A DNA stretch of 64,000 nt from Lepidostoma basale (Eukaryota > Arthropoda > Insecta > Trichoptera > Lepidostomatidae). The notes under the pieces are model-generated. The model was given only the letters and a program-made list of their open reading frames with translations. It did not search any database and was not told where the DNA came from. The position numbers and the translations under genes were made by a program. Location: positions 218,600 through 282,599 of the forward strand of contig JAHDVF020001328.1 of the NCBI GenBank assembly GCA_022606425.2, given 5' to 3'. Positions 52,255 through 60,850 of the stretch are shown here, piece after piece (the stretch's first letter is position 1; each line of letters begins with the position of its first letter).

Positions 52255-53475
52255 TATAATAACACTGTTTAATCCACTTTTACTTGGTATATATAAAAGT
52301 GTTATTGATATAAAAATGATATTAAAAATGATTAAAAAGTGCTATTACGTATATTCCAAAATAAATTAAAAGTGTTATTTGCCCGCATAAAAGTGTTACT
52401 TGTATAAAAAATACATAAAAGTAGATTTCTGGTGTTCTTCTACCGACCCTTATGTATGGAAGCGAAGCATGGAACTGGCAAAGGAAGGATGAAAGTAGAA
52501 TAAATGCAGTAGAAATGAGATCTCTTAGACGAATGTGTGGATATTCTGTGTATGATAGAGTGTCGAATGAAAATATAAGAAGTGAATGCGGTGCGAATGA
52601 TGGTGTCATGAACAAAATAATGAAAGGATCATTAAGATGGTTTTGGACATATGGAAAGAATGAATGAAGAAAGAATGGTAAAAAAATTATATGTTAATGA
52701 TGTTAATGGTACCAGAAATAGGGGAAGACCAAGGAAAACGTGGCACGATCAAATAAATCAAATATTGAATGTCGGCCATGTGAGGAGTCAGAGAAATCGA
52801 CGCGCGTGCATGACACGATGTATGAATGTTGAGGAAGCGAGAGAAATATGTCAGGAAAGAAAGGTGTGGCAGTCCATTCTTTCTGCCTACCCCTTCGGGG
52901 AGACGGCGTGATGGTTAGTTAGTTAGTTAGTTAAAAGTAGATTTAACAGTATTATTAATTCTTTTCCAAAAGTAATCAATGGTATTTATATGCCCGCGTA
53001 AAAGTGTTATGTATATAAAAATTACATTGTATTAAAATGGATTAAACAATGTTATTGATTCTATTTCACATGGAATTAAAAGTGTTATTTATATAAAAAT
53101 TATATTATGTAAAAGTGGATTAAACAATGTTATTGATTCTATTTAAAAAATAATCAAAAGTGTTATTTTTGTGCCTGCGTAGAAGTGTTATATATATATA
53201 CAAATTATATTGTATGAAAGTGGATTAAACAATATTATAATTCCTATTCCAAAGGGAATTAAAAGTGTTATTTGTATGCCCACATGAAAGTGTTTTAAAT
53301 ATAAAAAATTATTTATAAGAGGATTTAACTATGTTATTTATTCTATTCCAAAAATAATTAGAAGTGTTATTAATGTGCCCACATGAAAGTGTTGTTTATA
53401 TTTAAAAAATATATAAAAATAAAACTTTATTAAACGGTGTTATTAATTTTAATTATATTCCAAATACAATATTAT
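52255..53475. repeat. Degenerate tandem repeat, unit about 80-115 bp
   Basis: Recurring motifs AAAAGTGTTATTTG, TGCCCGCATAAAAGTGTTA, AAGTGGATTAAACAATGTTA and TTGATTCTATTCCAAAA in fixed order through at least six units. Units are strongly AT-rich and differ by substitutions and small indels. A LINE-A copy interrupts the array. Confidence 0.8.
52429..52931 (+). pseudogene. LINE-A C-terminal copy, 12-13 bp duplication
   Basis: Flanked by TAAAAGTAGATTT at 52416-52428 and 52932-52944 (first T may belong to the tail). Encodes MYGSEAWNWQRKDESRINAV, RSLRRMCGYSVYDRVSNENI; an extra T near 52642 breaks the RWFGH codons; then MERMNEERMVKKLYVNDVNG, RGRPRKTWHDQINQILNVGH to SAYPFGETA. Tail GTTAGTTAGTTAGTTAG. 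Confidence 0.92.
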
Positions 53476-53614
53476 TACAAATTATTTACGTCTAAACCTT
53501 CAATAAATTGTCAAAAAACTTACGTAATACTCGTATATCATATTTTTCTTCAGCTTATTGCCACTCTTTCCTGATCTTCAATGAACGCCATAGTTCTTGT
53601 CTGTGGATTCCCGA

Positions 53615-53705
53615 CATGATCAAGATGGATGGCAGTGCATTCTGGAGTTATAGTCCAAACCCCAATGTACGGAAGTGAAACTTGGAACTGCAAAAAAAGA
53701 ATAAA
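53615..53705 (+). mobile_element. LINE-A internal fragment
   Basis: GATGGCAGTGCATTCTGGAG, CCAATGTACGGAAGTGAAAC and TTGGAACTGCAAAAAAAGA match the AVHNG-MYGSEAWNW region. Confidence 0.65.
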
Positions 53706-53714
53706 ACTACCTTA

Positions 53715-54070
53715 AGTTTTATATAATATAATAATACCAGAAATGACGAGAGATGGTTTGACATTAGGAAGACAAGATACTCTCTAAAGTCAAGAGTATT
53801 TGCCTTCTAAATGTACATTCACTAATATGAAAGACGTCGATCTCCGAGGAGACCGCGTTCAGCAGATTAATTGCTCTTTCCACCGGTGTCACTGGAAGCA
53901 GGTTGGTTCTGGCGACCAGTAGGTAAAACAATCTATGCTGTCGGAGATATCTATCAGGGACAAAAAGCCGAACACCCTCCAGCACGGTCGAGTTGTAGAA
54001 ATATCCCCCGAATAATATAAAGAAATGGGTTATGAGATGCAAATCTCTTCAAAGCTGCACAGAGTTGGTC
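53715..54070 (-). mobile_element. LINE-B 3' coding end
   Basis: Minus-strand frame 53764-54042: LITHFFILFGGYFYNSTVLE, GVRLFVPDRYLRQHRLFYLL, VERAINLLNAVSSEIDVFHI, and LLTLESILSS stop. 3' UTR ends at the AATACCAGAAATGACGAGAG region without a tail. Confidence 0.85.
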
Positions 54071-54175
54071 CCATATTAAAATATATTAACTAAAATATAA
54101 AGGTATTTTATTTTATATCCAATAACACAGAATTTGTAATTTTTTAATTGGTTTGATTTACAAAAAAAACTCTAA

Positions 54176-54368
54176 CGGTCATGTCCAAAGAAGAAGACAC
54201 CACCAGAGTCCCTTATATTGCACTACATAATCAGCCTCACGGGACTCGTCCTCGTGGAAGACATCCTAAAAGATGGAAGGACAGCTGGGAATCTACCTCA
54301 CAGGGGGAGCAACCCTCTGGAGAACAGACCGCAAAGGACTACAATAAGGAAGAAGAAGAAGACAAAAA
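54176..54368 (+). mobile_element. LINE-C 3' end with (GAA)n tail
   Basis: Encodes EDTTRVPYIALHNQPHGTRP, RGRHPKRWKDSWESTSQGEQ and then a frame running through GAAGAAGAAGAAGA. The frame stays open for 167 codons into unrelated sequence; that extension is not meaningful. Confidence 0.85.
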
Positions 54369-54681
54369 ACTCTTCAATACGTTTTCACATTTTTGGATAT
54401 TTATGAAACTAAAGATTGCAGCTTCTTTAGTGATACACAAAGTTATCTCTTTGTGGTCTAAAAACAAGAATTTTCCATTATACCTTGGTCTAACAACACA
54501 TTCTTGTCTACAAGTATATGATTATGTTTTAGTATATTTTTTAGCTTATTTGTATAATCAGTACGCACTTGGCGCAGACAAAACAACTCGTAAATTTGGT
54601 GCCATCGAAAAAGGCACAAGGAGCCAAACCCCAAAAAAACAAGCTTTCGAAATACAAGTACATACCTGTATGTTTAAAAAC

Positions 54682-55160
54682 TAACTAACTAACTAACCAT
54701 CACGCCATTTCTCCGGAGAGGTAGGCTGAGAGGTGGATCGCCACAATGCTCTGTCCTGGCATACCTCTCAGGCTTCCTCTACATTCATACATCGTACCAT
54801 GCACCCACGTCGATTATTCCGACTTCGAATGTGACCGCCTTTTGATAATTGATTCCTTGGTCATGCCATAATTTCCTCGGTCGTCTTCGACTTCTTTTTC
54901 TACTCACGCTGCTTGTGTACAACTTTTTAACCATTCTACTCTCATCCATTCGTTCCATATGTCCAAACCATCTCAGGGATCCTTTTTTAATTTTATCCAT
55001 GATGCAGTCATCTGCCTTACATTTCTTTCTTATTTCATCGTTCGGTATTCTATCATACAACATTTTCCCGCACATTCTTCTTGGTGATCTCATTTCTACG
55101 GCGTTTATCCTGCTTTCATCCTTCTGTTGCCAGCTCCAAGCTTCACGTCCATACACTTTC
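54682..55160 (-). pseudogene. LINE-A C-terminal copy, (GTTA)n tail
   Basis: Minus-strand frame 54785-55171: VYGREAWSWQQKDESRINAV, EMRSPRRMCGKMLYDRIPND, KKGSLRWFGHMERMDESRMV, KKLYTSSVSRKRSRRRPRKL, WHDQ then a shift. SSVSGKRSR sub-group. Tail inverse AACTAACTAACTAACC at 54681. A large palindrome begins at its 5' edge. Confidence 0.85.
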
Positions 55161-55165
55161 ATACA

Positions 55166-55428
55166 TATCATATCGTCGGTTCAAAGGTAAAACTCATTAA
55201 GTGACATTTAATTTTTTTTTGCAATTTCTGTATCAGACTTGTGAATTCTACGTCAGAAAATAATCACCAAGTGTTTTTATTAAAGAATAACTGTTATTCT
55301 TTAATAAAAACACTTGGTGATTATTTTCTGACGTAGAATTCACAAGTCTGATACAGAAATTGCAATAAAAAATTTAAAAATTAAAATGTCACTTAATGAG
55401 TTTTACCTTTGAACCGACGATATCATAA
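55166..55428. repeat. Near-perfect 260-bp palindrome
   Basis: Arms of about 125 bp meet at 55292 with almost no loop (AGAATAAC-T-GTTATTCT). They match apart from a length difference in the poly-T/poly-A tract (55213-55222 versus 55365-55382). Motifs in one arm: ATCGTCGGTTCAAAGGTAAA, TTCTACGTCAGAAAATAATC, CACCAAGTGTTTTTATTAAA. It is not related to G or P arms and has no coding content. Could be a foldback element, a recent inverted duplication, or an assembly artefact. Confidence 0.85.
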
Positions 55429-55643
55429 TAGAAAAATAAAGCCTTTGAGTTTAATTTTCGCGGTATTTTTTTTTAAGGTTATACATCTTCATCATCGGGA
55501 GAACGATATAAACAGCTTATATCGAAGGTGTAAAGCCTTCGAATCATTACAATAAAAATAAACTCTAAAGTAGGAAAAAAGTAACTGAAGTGTTTAAATT
55601 CATATAAAAAATCGTCGTGGAATACCACAAGGTATTAGCAAAT

Positions 55644-56001
55644 CGTCACCTGAGAGTAAGAGGGTTCCAACTAACAAAATTTCACATTTGACTTTTTTTC
55701 GTGAAAAGGGTTCTTACTAACCTTATCTATACGTACAATTAAAAAAAACATGTAATAGTATCGTCATTTTGATTTTAAGAAAAGAATCAAGTTCCATCTG
55801 ATCATTCAAAACACACGATTCACTGAAGAAGGATTCATTTAAACTTATAACTTTATTATTCCAACTGTTGCCAGACAAAATTTATACGTTTCTCGGTAAA
55901 AGAATCTCTGGAAATTGGAATAAAACCCTTTTATTCCAAGATACACACCCGAAACCAACAAAACTTTGACTTCATTTTCACCCTCTTACTCTCAGGTGAC
56001 G
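55644..56001. mobile_element. Y MITE, uninterrupted copy
   Basis: CGTCACCTGAGAGTAAGAGG at the left and its inverse CCCTCTTACTCTCAGGTGAC at the right, 358 bp. Interior motifs GAATCAAGTTCCATCTGATC and TTCCAACTGTTGCCAGACAA are shared with 11377-12277. Confidence 0.85.
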
Positions 56002-56029
56002 TAATGTAATATTTTACATTTTCATTCAA

Positions 56030-56475
56030 ACAGACGTTTTCATTCGTTTTAATTATTTAATATGGAGTTTTCCATCGTTGTTAAAGACACAATAAATTAG
56101 TTAATTAATACGAATGAAAACGTCGGTTATTTAGATGTTTTATTACTATTTATGGGAATGACTTGTTTCGCCCTTTTAAGGCATTATCAAATATGATGAA
56201 ATGTGTTGGGTACCAACCCAAATAATTATTTGTTAAAAATGCATAAAGTCACATCAATTTTCGTTAATTACCATATTCTACTCAATTTACTAGTGTATAT
56301 AAAAACAGCAACAAGCTGAAATCTCGTCACATTTGATAATGCCTTAGAAGGAGGAAACATGTCATTCCCATAAAATATATAATAATAAAACTTCTAGAAA
56401 ACTGACGTTTTCATTCGTAATAATTATTTAATATGGAATTTTACATCATTTTTTAAGAAACAATAAATAATAAAA
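56030..56475. mobile_element. G foldback element, complete
   Basis: Left arm about 56100-56185 (AATACGAATGAAAACGTCGG, GACTTGTTTCGCCCTTTTAA) and right arm 56330-56474 (inverse; AATGCCTTAGAAGGAGGAAA, AAAACTTCTAGAAAACTGAC). Between them TTACTAGTGTATATAAAAAC gives the unoccupied version of the site filled by LINE-A at 12708. A stray arm piece precedes it at 56030-56095. Confidence 0.8.
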
Positions 56476-56965
56476 TATTTATTTTTAATTTTGGGGATTT
56501 ACTTCTTTGCCTTTCGACCATCGCATTATTCCACAGGCGGAATACTCCAGTAATTGCGTAGTGCGGCCTCAAATCGCTACATCGTTTTTTTATATTCACG
56601 AATTTCGAAGTCGGAGCTAACGTAGGAATTCCTCAAAAGGTCACGGATTGTCATTAAAGACCTTGAAGACGATTAAGGTCAAAATAATTGAACACAAAGC
56701 GATCAAATTTTGAAAAAAAAATATCTCGATACTGTTAAAAAAATTATGCGACGCACGCACTTTTAATGACACGCTTAAAGATTATTATAATAGTAAGAAT
56801 TGTTTTATGATTTATTCAAGTGAAAAAAAAACTGTGTTTTTCATATACAAAATTCGTCATTATGGAACTCCACAGTGTCAATGCCTTAAAAGTTAGAGTT
56901 CATTATCACTAGCTCAAATGTATACTATTTGTTATCACTACTTGTACCTTGCACCTTGTAACCCT
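56476..56965. other. Unassigned stretch
   Basis: No feature supported. Confidence 0.4.
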
Positions 56966-57355
56966 TCTTCTTCAGCCTATTCCCTTCCACTCCTGGACAA
57001 AGGCCTCCTCCATTCGCTTCCATGTCTTTCTGTCTTGTGCAGACTGCGTTCAAGTTATTCCGACATGTCTGTTCAGATCATCCTTCTACCGTAGTTGCGA
57101 TCGCCCTGCACTTCTCTTTGCCGTCCACGGTCTCCAAGTCAGCCGTCTTCTTGTCCATTTTTCGTCTGAGCTTCTGGTTACGTGACCTGCCCATTGACAT
57201 TTTAGAGTCGCTACCCGGTGCACGATGTAAGTGACCTTTGTTTGTTCTCTCATCGTATCGTTTCTGACTCTGTCTCTTAGGCTTATTCCTAACATGGCTC
57301 TTTCCATGGCTCTTTGGGTCCCTCGTAGTTTCTCGGCATTTATTTGGACAATGTA
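56966..57355 (-). pseudogene. LINE-D (RTE-like) C-terminal fragment
   Basis: Minus-strand frame 57086-57307: MERAMLGISLRDRVRNDTMR, EQTKVTYIVHRVATLKCQWA, GHVTRSSDEKWTRRRLTWRP, WTAKRSAGRSQLR. The end continues in another frame. Tail (GAA)-like GAAGAAGAAGGG at the 3' side. Confidence 0.85.
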
Positions 57356-57435
57356 ACAGTTTCAACTATACTTCTATGTTCTACTATACTTTTAAACCGA
57401 TTCAACTATGTTCTACTATACTTTTAAACCGATCG

Positions 57436-57555
57436 TTTTTTAAGCGGTCACATTTAGATTTTTAGATTTAAAACACGTCTTAATGCGCCCTTGAGGTGAT
57501 TACATCACAAAAACGGCGCTTTAAAAGTTAGCATATTATTATTATTATTATTATT
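57436..57555 (+). mobile_element. ATT-repeat retroposon
   Basis: TTTAGATTTTTAGATTTAAA, CTTGAGGTGATTACATCACA, AAAACGGCGCTTTAAAAGTT and (ATT)7 tail. Shows the family orientation clearly; 5' end variable. Confidence 0.75.
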
Positions 57556-57990
57556 CAAGACCATACTGAATAAACTCAATTACCACCACCAACTGGCATA
57601 GCACAGACTTCATAGACTTTTCGTCTCAGTTAATCGGTATTTTACGGTTTTTACGGATGTAACCCATTTTTCCGAAAGTGGGGAACCTATAAACTTAGTT
57701 CTCTCAGTATTCCTGGATTGTAAATACCTCCGGATAATAGTTTAAGAAAATGCTAACCTAGAAAGATCATTCAACTTGTTTCAGAAGTGTTGAAATCCAA
57801 CATTCCTATGAGAAATAGTGAGGGGTACAAAAAAAGAAAGTAGTTACACTCCCTGAGTCTCAAAAGTCGTTGATGATGACTGTTTTTTTCTCTGGGTCCA
57901 AAAATTTGCAGCAATACTTTAAATTTCTGCGAGCCAACGCTTCATACAGCCATTTAACATTACATGTTTCTTTTTTTATGTACTTTATAT
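57556..57990. other. Unassigned stretch
   Basis: No feature supported. Confidence 0.4.
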
Positions 57991-57991
57991 A

Positions 57992-58452
57992 TATAATACT
58001 CACAATTATTAAAAAAATAACAAAAAAATTAATATTAATCTTGTTTCGGACTAACCAGCCCTTCATCCGTGATTTTATATAAATATTTAAAATATTATAA
58101 AATTGTTTACAAATATGGTCAGTTTTGACAGATGTTATAATAGACTGTTAAATTAAAAAACTTTGTTTTATGTATTTTTAATTGTTGTATGTGTAATTGT
58201 ATTTTTATTTTACGCGACAGCTGTTTCGTCAGCCTATGTTGACATCATCAGATGTTACAATAATATATCAAATTTTCATGATTTTTCGAACCTTTTTATA
58301 ATGTCAAAACTGAACACGTTTGTAAACAATTTTATAATACTTTAAATATTCATACAATATCACTGATGAAGGGCTGGTTAGTCCGATACATGTTTGATAT
58401 ATTTTATTATTATTATTATTTTTAATAAATGTGAGTATTGCGTATACAAAGA
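57992..58452. repeat. Inverted-repeat element with three hammerhead-like motifs
   Basis: Outer inverted pair AATACTCACAATTATTAAAA / TTTTAATAAATGTGAGTATT. Motif 1 (58040-58071, minus): CGGATGA, GGGCT-GGTT-AGTCC hairpin, GAAACAAG. Motif 2 (58216-58253, minus): exact CTGATGA, GTCA-TGAC hairpin, GAAACAGCTGTC. Motif 3 (58362-58391, plus): exact CTGATGA, same hairpin as motif 1, GATACATG. Hammerhead motifs of this form occur in Penelope-like elements; no coding region remains here. Confidence 0.6.
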
Positions 58453-58577
58453 ATATAAAAAAATAATCATTAAACATCTACAATACAAAGTTATGGCGAA
58501 CATAGAAGAAATATAACTAATATATAATAAAAATAATAATGTAATAATAATAATAGATATGTAGAAGAAGCCACAAC

Positions 58578-58978
58578 TTCTAACTAACTAACCATCACGC
58601 CATTTCCCCGGAGGGGTAAGCAGAGAGGATGGATCGCCACGATGCTCTGTCCTGGCATACCTCTCGGGATTCCTCTACATTCATACATCGTATCATGCAC
58701 GCACGTTGATTATTCCGACTTCGAATGTGACCGCCTTTTAGTAATTGATTAATTTGGTCATGCCATGTTTTTCTCGGTCGTCCTCGGCTTCTTTTCCACT
58801 CACGCTGCTTGTGTACAACTTTTTAACCATTCTACTCTCATTCATCCGTTCCATTTGTCCAAACCATCTCAGGGATCCTTTTTTAATTTTATCCATGATG
58901 CAGTCATCTGCCTGACATTATTTCTTATTTCATCGTTCGGTATTCTATCATACAACGATTTCCTGCACATTCTTCATA
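58578..58978 (-). mobile_element. LINE-A C-terminal fragment, (GTTA)n tail
   Basis: TAACTAACTAACCATCACGC on plus; minus reading through GRPRKTWHDQINQLL, KKLYTSSVSGK, RWFGQMERMNE and codons to CRKSLYDRIPNDEI. SSVSGKRSR sub-group. Truncated at the MCRK codons. Confidence 0.85.
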
Positions 58979-58984
58979 CTTCTT

Positions 58985-59285
58985 AATATTATTTTATCCA
59001 ACTTTATATTATTATTATATTAAAAAGACCAAAAAGATTTACTTATTTATACAGTTGTGAGAGTAATCCGCATACTGAAACTAATTATTTTAATGATGGA
59101 TGAGTTAAGAAGCTGCAGCGGCAGCTGTGACATCTAACGGGTTCTTAATTACTTGAGAAATGTAATATTCAAGTCTTAGCTAATGTCTTATTTCACATAT
59201 TTGCGAAACGTAATAAGGATACTTAATGTTCTGATAAGGTCTACAGATTGTTATTACCACACCCATACTAACATTCTAACTTACC
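58985..59285. other. Unassigned stretch
   Basis: No feature supported. Confidence 0.4.
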
Positions 59286-59521
59286 ATCACCCCATTTCCC
59301 CAGATTAGTAGGAAGAGTACCTTCTCCAACTGATATTGGAGGGGAAAATTGAGGGACGCCGTGGGCCCGGAAGGAGACAAATGTCCTGGCTGCGGAACGT
59401 AAGGGAGTGGACCGGCATCTGAAGTGTGGAGGAGCTGTTCCGAGCGGCGCAGGACAGGGACAGGTTCGCCGAGGTGATCGCCAACGTTTGGGGGAACCCG
59501 ACAGGGCACTTGAAGAAGAAG
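59286..59521 (+). mobile_element. LINE-H 3' end
   Basis: Encodes LEGKIEGRRGPGRRQMSWLR, NVREWTGI, then VEELFRAAQDRDRFAEVIAN and VWGNPTGHLKKK with stop. Least damaged LINE-H tail. The first 25 bp (CATCACCCCATTTCCCCAGA) are LINE-A 3' end in reverse, so LINE-H lies inside a minus-strand LINE-A copy. Confidence 0.8.
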
Positions 59522-59522
59522 T

Positions 59523-59915
59523 AGGAATAGAGGATGGACCACCATATTGCTCTGTCCTGACATACCTCTAGATCATAGGTTTCCAATCTTTTCTGGGCCA
59601 CCGCCCCCTTTACAAGAAAAATAAACGTTTAACGCCCCCTTTCCATAAAAGTTATTCGAAATATGGGAAAATGATTACAATACATACAACAACAATAATA
59701 AACCAATATTTAAGTTTAATTTGCTTTATTAGTACCTACGTGATTATCGTGTTTTTTTGTCTTTTTAGACTATATTTTTTTTATCTACCCATCTTTTTCA
59801 GGATCTTCTACGGCCCCCTGAAAGTCTCAAACGCCCACAAGGGGGCGTTATCGCCCACATTGAAACCTAGGCTCTAGATCCTCTACATTCATTCATCGTA
59901 ATATGCACGCTTGTC
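59523..59915 (-). mobile_element. LINE-A 3' fragment split by a hAT-type MITE
   Basis: AGGAATAGAGGATGGACCAC to CTGACATACCTCTAGAT, then after the MITE CCTCTACATTCATTCATCGT and ATGCACGCTTGTCTACC. Together with 59286-59310 this is one minus-strand LINE-A end carrying two insertions. Confidence 0.8.
59574..59871. mobile_element. hAT-type MITE, second copy, 8-bp duplication
   Basis: Flanked by CTCTAGAT at 59566-59573 and 59872-59879. Begins CATAGGTTTCCAATC and ends TTGAAACCTAGG. It is the reverse-oriented relative of 24170-24455, sharing GGGGGCGTTATCGCCCACAT and TTAATTTGCTTTATTAGTAC. Confidence 0.88.
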
Positions 59916-59944
59916 TACCATACCCATTAATATAAAGTATTAAT

Positions 59945-60185
59945 TGTAAAATGAAAGAGCTGAAAGGTTTGGATGCAGGTGCCAAAATGAGCGGAGTGTC
60001 GGTAAGCTGTCTCTTGTATGCGGATGACGCTGTCCTACTTGCAGACAAAGAGCATGAAATACAAGTCCTGGTGAATGGTATGTATGAGGTATGCGTGCGT
60101 TGAAAAATAATAAATTAAATAGCCTGCAACATTAGCTTGAATGGTGAAAATTTGGAGCAAGTAGATGAGTTCGTGTATTTATGAC
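59945..60185 (+). pseudogene. LINE-A reverse-transcriptase motif C fragment
   Basis: From ATG at about 59951: KELKGLDAGAKMSGVSVSCL, LYADDAVLLADKEHEIQVLV, NGMYEVCVR and a stop. After a deletion it resumes ACNISLNGENLEQVDEFVYL. YADD is intact, but flanking reverse-transcriptase motifs are missing. Confidence 0.85.
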
Positions 60186-60189
60186 CCTG

Positions 60190-60375
60190 CCAGAGAGACT
60201 AAAGAGAACGCGTAGATAGGATGAATGATGCAATAATTCCTTACCTGGTTTCCCGCGATATATCCATGGAACATCGCCTGCCAGGAAGACCTCCGAAAAG
60301 ATGGAAAGATAGCTGATGTTCCACTTTCGAAGAGGATGATCCACGTTCAAGAACAGATCAATGATCTAGAATAAG
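60190..60375 (+). mobile_element. LINE-C-type 3' end
   Basis: RMNDAIIPYLVSRDISMEHR then LPGRPPKRWKDS and a stop; ends GATAAAGAAAGGGAA. Divergent from other LINE-C copies. Confidence 0.65.
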
Positions 60376-60389
60376 ATAAAGAAAGGGAA

Positions 60390-60850
60390 TAAGTATTTTT
60401 TGTAAGCTTTTCTCACACAGACATGAGAACAGAGTAAAACTTAGAGTATTCAGCGTTTGAGTCGTGCACTTCCAACCTCGCTCCAGCAAAGAGGAAAGGT
60501 TACTATTAGCGCCAATTTATTACTGTATTTTGCACGCCGTTCCATTTATTGACTGACTCCATGTACCTTAAAGTAGGTACGAGATACCCCTCTTAAGCCG
60601 TAATGCGCATTGTGTATTTCAGACGGCAATGCACAAAGGGAAAATAGACTACATTCGAGTTGAAAGCCCACCAAGAGAGAATTGGTTTCGTGCAAGATTT
60701 TCTAGATACTTTGAAAAAATTATTAGCGAAACCCTTCTTTCAAATGAAAGATTCAAAATAGTTTTTTAAATTGTTATCTTGAGGCAGATTGATGTAACTT
60801 CAATGCAGAATCGACTTCACTAGCTAATTTTATCTAAAATAAAACTTTAA
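60390..60850. other. Unassigned stretch with a 65-codon open segment
   Basis: Between stops, 60573-60769 is open on plus and includes MHKGKIDYIRVESPPRENWF and RYFEKIISETLLSNERF; GTGTATTTCAG precedes ACGGCAATG as a possible splice acceptor. No family recognised and no donor seen. Confidence 0.3.

Noticed and set aside
54181..54684. 167-codon open frame as a gene
   Set aside because: The first 60 codons are a LINE-C end, and the rest is read-through of the GAA tail and unrelated AT-rich sequence.
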